Below, one piece after another: positions 16,585 to 16,962 of a stretch of 16,962 bases of DNA. A program made the translations under genes and the position numbers. The stretch's first letter is position 1; each line of letters starts with the position of its first letter. The stretch lies in the NCBI GenBank assembly GCA_900771065.1, contig CAAGMP010000113.1, positions 1 to 16,962 on the forward strand. Reading direction: 5' to 3'. This DNA comes from an uncultured Acinetobacter sp. (GTDB lineage Bacteria > Pseudomonadota > Gammaproteobacteria > Pseudomonadales > Moraxellaceae). Under the pieces are notes generated by a model. The model made no database searches. It was not told the DNA's origin and was given only the letters and a program-made list of their open reading frames with translations.

Positions 16585-16615
16585 AAAAAACCGAGAAAAT
16601 TTTCTCGGTTTTTTT
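16585..16615. terminator. Bidirectional palindromic terminator after the peroxiredoxin gene
   Basis: A perfect 30-base palindrome (16585-16614) centred between 16599 and 16600. The core CCGAGA...TCTCGG is flanked by A and T runs. In RNA it folds as a long stem with an A/U tip and a seven-base U tail. It starts 8 bases after the peroxiredoxin stop and ends 7 bases before the stop of the convergent SPOR-domain gene, serving both. Confidence 0.94.
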
Positions 16616-16621
16616 AGATTT

Positions 16622-16962
16622 TTATTTCGGTTTATCGACAGGTTCCCATTCAATCACCCATGCTGAATCCATGCCTAGTGCTTTATCTGCCGCAATTTTA
16701 TTACGCGTTGCGCGAGCACTGTCTTTGTCTTTTGCAGGACCAACCATAATTCGAATACCTTTTGAGGTTTTGCTTTGTGTCACTTTATAACCATTAGATT
16801 TTAATTTATTAGCCAAAGCATCTGCGTTTTCTTTATTCGCAGCTAAAGCAATTTGAACCATCCACTGTTTACCTGATTTTGGTTTTTCTGCTTCTTTACG
16901 CTCAGCAGCTTTCTTCTCTTCTAATTTACGTTTTTCTTCCGCTTTACGTTCAGCGGCTTTCT
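16622..16962 (-). CDS. SPOR-domain (FtsN-like) protein, 3' part
   Basis: C-terminal 113 codons of a gene whose start lies beyond the window. The last roughly 75 residues form a SPOR domain, which binds septal peptidoglycan stripped of stem peptides: it opens with QWMVQIALAANKENADALAN, continues with LKSNGYKV and RIMVGPAKDKDSA, and ends in AWVIEWEP. Upstream is a charged Lys/Ala/Glu/Arg linker (KAAERKAEEKRKLEEKKAAE and on), typical of the periplasmic spacer of FtsN-type division proteins, which have one N-terminal membrane helix. That helix is not visible here. A Met at 16861 is internal and not the start. In pseudomonads an FtsN-like SPOR gene usually follows argS, and this may be the same locus, but argS is outside the window. 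Whether it is the essential FtsN or another SPOR protein is undecided. Confidence 0.88.
   Translation of the reverse strand, partial: KAAERKAEEKRKLEEKKAAERKEAEKPKSGKQWMVQIALAANKENADALANKLKSNGYKVTQSKTSKGIRIMVGPAKDKDSARATRNKIAADKALGMDSAWVIEWEPVDKPK

Overview
The window looks like a chromosomal contig from an Acinetobacter-like gammaproteobacterium (Moraxellaceae). The evidence is a low-GC sequence, full-length housekeeping proteins of gammaproteobacterial type (PolA, GlnE, IlvE, SecA), and the gene order GAF histidine kinase - glnE - ilvE on one strand with secA and a 1-Cys peroxiredoxin nearby. The genus call is inference from protein style and gene order; no database was searched. The first 20 bases are not genomic. 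They match the 3' end of the Illumina TruSeq read-1 adapter, so the true sequence begins at base 21.

Left region (21-2019, plus strand): a tight three-gene unit made of the 3' end of a nitrilase-superfamily amidohydrolase, a DUF432-type protein with a TTG start, and an MscS-type mechanosensitive channel. Gaps are 24 and 8 bases. It meets, tail to tail with only 2 bases between stops, a very AT-rich 882-residue DUF2339 multi-pass membrane protein on the minus strand (2022-4670). That gene diverges from polA (4798-7545) across a 127-base promoter region.

Central region (7546-12965): polA and ilvE converge on a shared bidirectional terminator (7552-7582). Reading on the minus strand, the order is an orphan soluble GAF-histidine kinase (11362-12633), glnE (8554-11298) and ilvE (7594-8520). 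This is a probable co-directional nitrogen/amino-acid cluster: GlnE tunes glutamine synthetase by adenylylation, and IlvE moves amino groups between glutamate and the branched-chain amino acids. Upstream of the kinase lies a 332-base AT-rich intergenic stretch that ends in the secA terminator.

Right region (12966-16962): secA (minus strand), the ATPase motor of the Sec export pathway, diverges from a 1-Cys peroxiredoxin (plus strand) across 267 bases. The peroxiredoxin converges, via a near-perfect 30-base palindromic terminator, on the 3' part of a SPOR-domain (FtsN-like) protein whose start lies beyond the window. That gene is cut within a Lys/Ala/Glu-rich repeat.

No tRNA, rRNA, CRISPR, phage, insertion sequence or toxin-antitoxin module was seen. 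The content is mostly core chromosome. The least understood parts are the DUF432-MscS pair, the DUF2339 protein and the orphan kinase upstream of glnE. I do not see a convincing new multi-gene defence or mobile system.
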